Shown piece by piece: positions 13,796 to 15,214 of a stretch of DNA of 15,214 bases. Source of the DNA: an uncultured Eubacteriales bacterium. Its GTDB lineage: Bacteria > Bacillota > Clostridia > Lachnospirales > Lachnospiraceae. The position numbers were made by a program, and so were the translations under genes. Under the pieces are notes generated by a model. That model saw only the letters and a program-made list of their open reading frames with translations, ran no database searches and was not told the origin of the DNA. The stretch lies in assembly GCA_900313765.1 (NCBI GenBank), contig OMSN01000029.1, forward strand, positions 1-15,214. Direction: 5' to 3'. Each line of letters opens with the position of its first letter. Position 1 is the stretch's first letter.

Positions 13796-15214
13796 TCAGG
13801 TCTGCTGCGACCAGTCGCATTTCCTGCGCGACAGGTTCGGGTTATACGCCGGATCCCCGTCCCGCAGAAGGGCAGCCCATCTCTTCCGGAACACTGCTTT
13901 TTCTCTCTCAAACCTTCTCTTTTTCTCAGGTGTATCCTCGGCTCCGCGGCTGAGCGATTCATGATGGATCAGGACTACAGACGGATCCAGCACATTGCGG
14001 TATCCTGCCCTGACAAGTTTCAGGCCAAAGTCCACGTCATTGAGGGCAACGGGAAGATCGTCCGCAAAGCCTCCCACCTGCAGGAACACCTCTCTGCTCA
14101 CCATCACACACGCAGCAGTCAGCGCGCTCATATTCTGTATCAGAGCCGCCCTTCCCATGTATCCGGGAGCCTCCCCGTCCTCCAGAACCATCATGGAGCC
14201 GGCATATCCCATGATGCCGGCTACGACGCCGCAGGACTGCACTCTCCCGTCCGGATACAGCAGTTTCGGACCGGCAGCGCCGACCCCGTCCCTCATACAG
14301 TGGCCGAGAAGTCTCTCGATCCAGTCCGGTGTGCGGACAGTCACATCGTTATTCATCAATATGACATATTCACCCTCTGCATGCCGCACGCCTTCATTGA
14401 CCACTCTGGAGAAATGAAACGGATGGTCATACCGTATGACCCTGGCACTGCCTTCCTCTTCCAGTTTCCTGTAGTAGTCAAATGTCTCTTCCTGCGTCGA
14501 GTTGTTCTCCACGATCAGGATCTCATAGTTGGTATAGGTGGAACGGTTGCAGATCGACCAGATGCAGTTCTCCAGGACCGAATAGTTATCCTTGTTCGGG
14601 ATCACGATGGAGACCAGCGGCTCCTTCGCAAGTTCGTAGGTGATGTGGAAGGTACCGGGAAGCGGTCCCCTCTCCACTGTGCCTTTCTCGCCGCAGCGAA
14701 GAAGATCTGCCTCCAGCACCTGCTTCATCTTCCCGAAGAGGTCATCGGTATCCGACGCAGCCGAAGACGGCGGTGTCTTCCCGGCATCTGACACATGGCA
14801 CAGCACTTTCGGGACATGGACGATCCCGTTCCCCTCAGCAGCCCTGCGGCTGCACCTGAGCACATATTCATAATAAGCCGCGGGATCAGACAGCATCCAC
14901 GAGCTTGCAGCCTGACGCATACTCGTCTGTCCGGTGCCTTCCCCCTCTTCTTCTGTGTAGAAACTTCTGATCAGCCCTGCGCGTACCATGAACGGCGTTC
15001 CGATATAATTGCAGGATCTCAGATAGTCCGGACTGTAATCCGGTTTGAACAGAGGATCGCTGTAATGATTCTGCCTGTCGGTCTGAACAAAGGAATCCTC
15101 ATCGGCATAAACTGCGTCCGCTCCGCCCTGCAAAGCCTCGACCATCCGGAACACGGCATCCTTCGTCAGAAGATCTTTGTTCCTCACACACAGCACATAG
15201 GAGTCATTGTCGAT
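13796..15214 (-). CDS. Family-2 glycosyltransferase, large tandem type, 3' part (cut by right edge)
   Basis: The frame is open to the last base of the window, giving about 472 residues of a longer protein; the internal GTG at 15196 is not the true start. The first visible 180 residues look like the end of one GT-A domain (IDNDSYVL..., ADAVYADEDSF, PLFKPDYSPDYLRSCNYIGTPFMVR). A full second GT2 domain follows: PLVSIVIPNKDNYSVLENCI, YEILIVENNST, the metal-binding LMNNDV, ACVMVSREVFLQVGGFADDL and ALNDVDFGLKLVRAGYRN. This layout matches O-antigen, rhamnan or teichoic-type surface polysaccharide synthases that transfer sugars from nucleotide sugars at the membrane. No membrane segment is visible here. 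The GlpA-like gene follows after 55 bp. Confidence 0.9.
   Translation of the reverse strand: MDNDSYVLCVRNKDLLTKDAVFRMVEALQGGADAVYADEDSFVQTDRQNHYSDPLFKPDYSPDYLRSCNYIGTPFMVRAGLIRSFYTEEEGEGTGQTSMRQAASSWMLSDPAAYYEYVLRCSRRAAEGNGIVHVPKVLCHVSDAGKTPPSSAASDTDDLFGKMKQVLEADLLRCGEKGTVERGPLPGTFHITYELAKEPLVSIVIPNKDNYSVLENCIWSICNRSTYTNYEILIVENNSTQEETFDYYRKLEEEGSARVIRYDHPFHFSRVVNEGVRHAEGEYVILMNNDVTVRTPDWIERLLGHCMRDGVGAAGPKLLYPDGRVQSCGVVAGIMGYAGSMMVLEDGEAPGYMGRAALIQNMSALTAACVMVSREVFLQVGGFADDLPVALNDVDFGLKLVRAGYRNVLDPSVVLIHHESLSRGAEDTPEKKRRFEREKAVFRKRWAALLRDGDPAYNPNLSRRKCDWSQQT

Noticed and set aside
12106..13953. 615-codon open frame on the plus strand
   Set aside because: It is antisense to the GlpA-like and second FAD oxidoreductase genes, whose families are unmistakable. 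Its product is Cys/His/Arg-rich with no recognisable domain, as expected of a shadow frame in GC-rich coding DNA.
13529..14791. 420-codon open frame on the plus strand
   Set aside because: Antisense across the glycosyltransferase and the start of the GlpA-like gene; no coherent domain.

Overview
The window looks like a chromosomal segment of a mid-GC (by eye low-to-mid 50s %) anaerobic Clostridia-type Firmicute, most like a Lachnospiraceae relative. The signs are strong GGAGG-type ribosome binding sites, a 58-residue S21, ScpA/ScpB, a KMGKT-type TyrRS, a class I AroFGH DAHP synthase, and a GlpA-like oxidase / FAD-NAD oxidoreductase / DUF1667 triplet typical of anaerobic Clostridia. The family placement is an inference; the sequence does not name the organism. 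Every supported gene lies on the minus strand, so transcription runs from right to left. There is no mobile element, CRISPR array, tRNA or rRNA.

Right to left (transcription order). (1) 13796-15214: 3' part of a large family-2 glycosyltransferase cut by the right edge. (2) 9808-13740: a tight operon of a GlpA-like FAD dehydrogenase with a C-terminal 2Fe-2S domain, a second FAD/NAD oxidoreductase, a small four-Cys DUF1667 protein, a minimal SirC-like NAD-binding protein overlapping it by ATGA, and RNase HI. The first three probably form one anaerobic glycerol-3-phosphate (or related 2-hydroxyacid) oxidising complex. (3) 8551-9770: the DAHP synthase gene behind its own promoter and a highly structured leader with a 20-bp hairpin. 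(4) tyrS with its own promoter and about 115 nt of leader, then a terminator-like hairpin. (5) alaS with an extended -10 promoter and a very short leader. (6) rpsU (58 aa, 4102-4278) with a near-consensus promoter and a textbook terminator. (7) 728-4022: a metallophosphoesterase gene broken by a frameshift, scpA, scpB and an XdhC-family gene with an unusual domain order, ending in a weak terminator. (8) At the left edge, the 5' part of a secreted protein gene with its own promoter and leader hairpin.

Functionally this is mostly housekeeping: aromatic amino acid entry (DAHP synthase) beside TyrRS, AlaRS, a ribosomal protein, chromosome condensation, RNA/DNA hybrid removal, redox metabolism and cell-surface glycan assembly. 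I did not find a clear new multi-gene system. The signals most worth a second look are the compact two-hairpin leader of the DAHP synthase gene, the rearranged XdhC-like protein, the minimal SirC-like protein coupled to the DUF1667 operon, and the frameshifted metallophosphoesterase.
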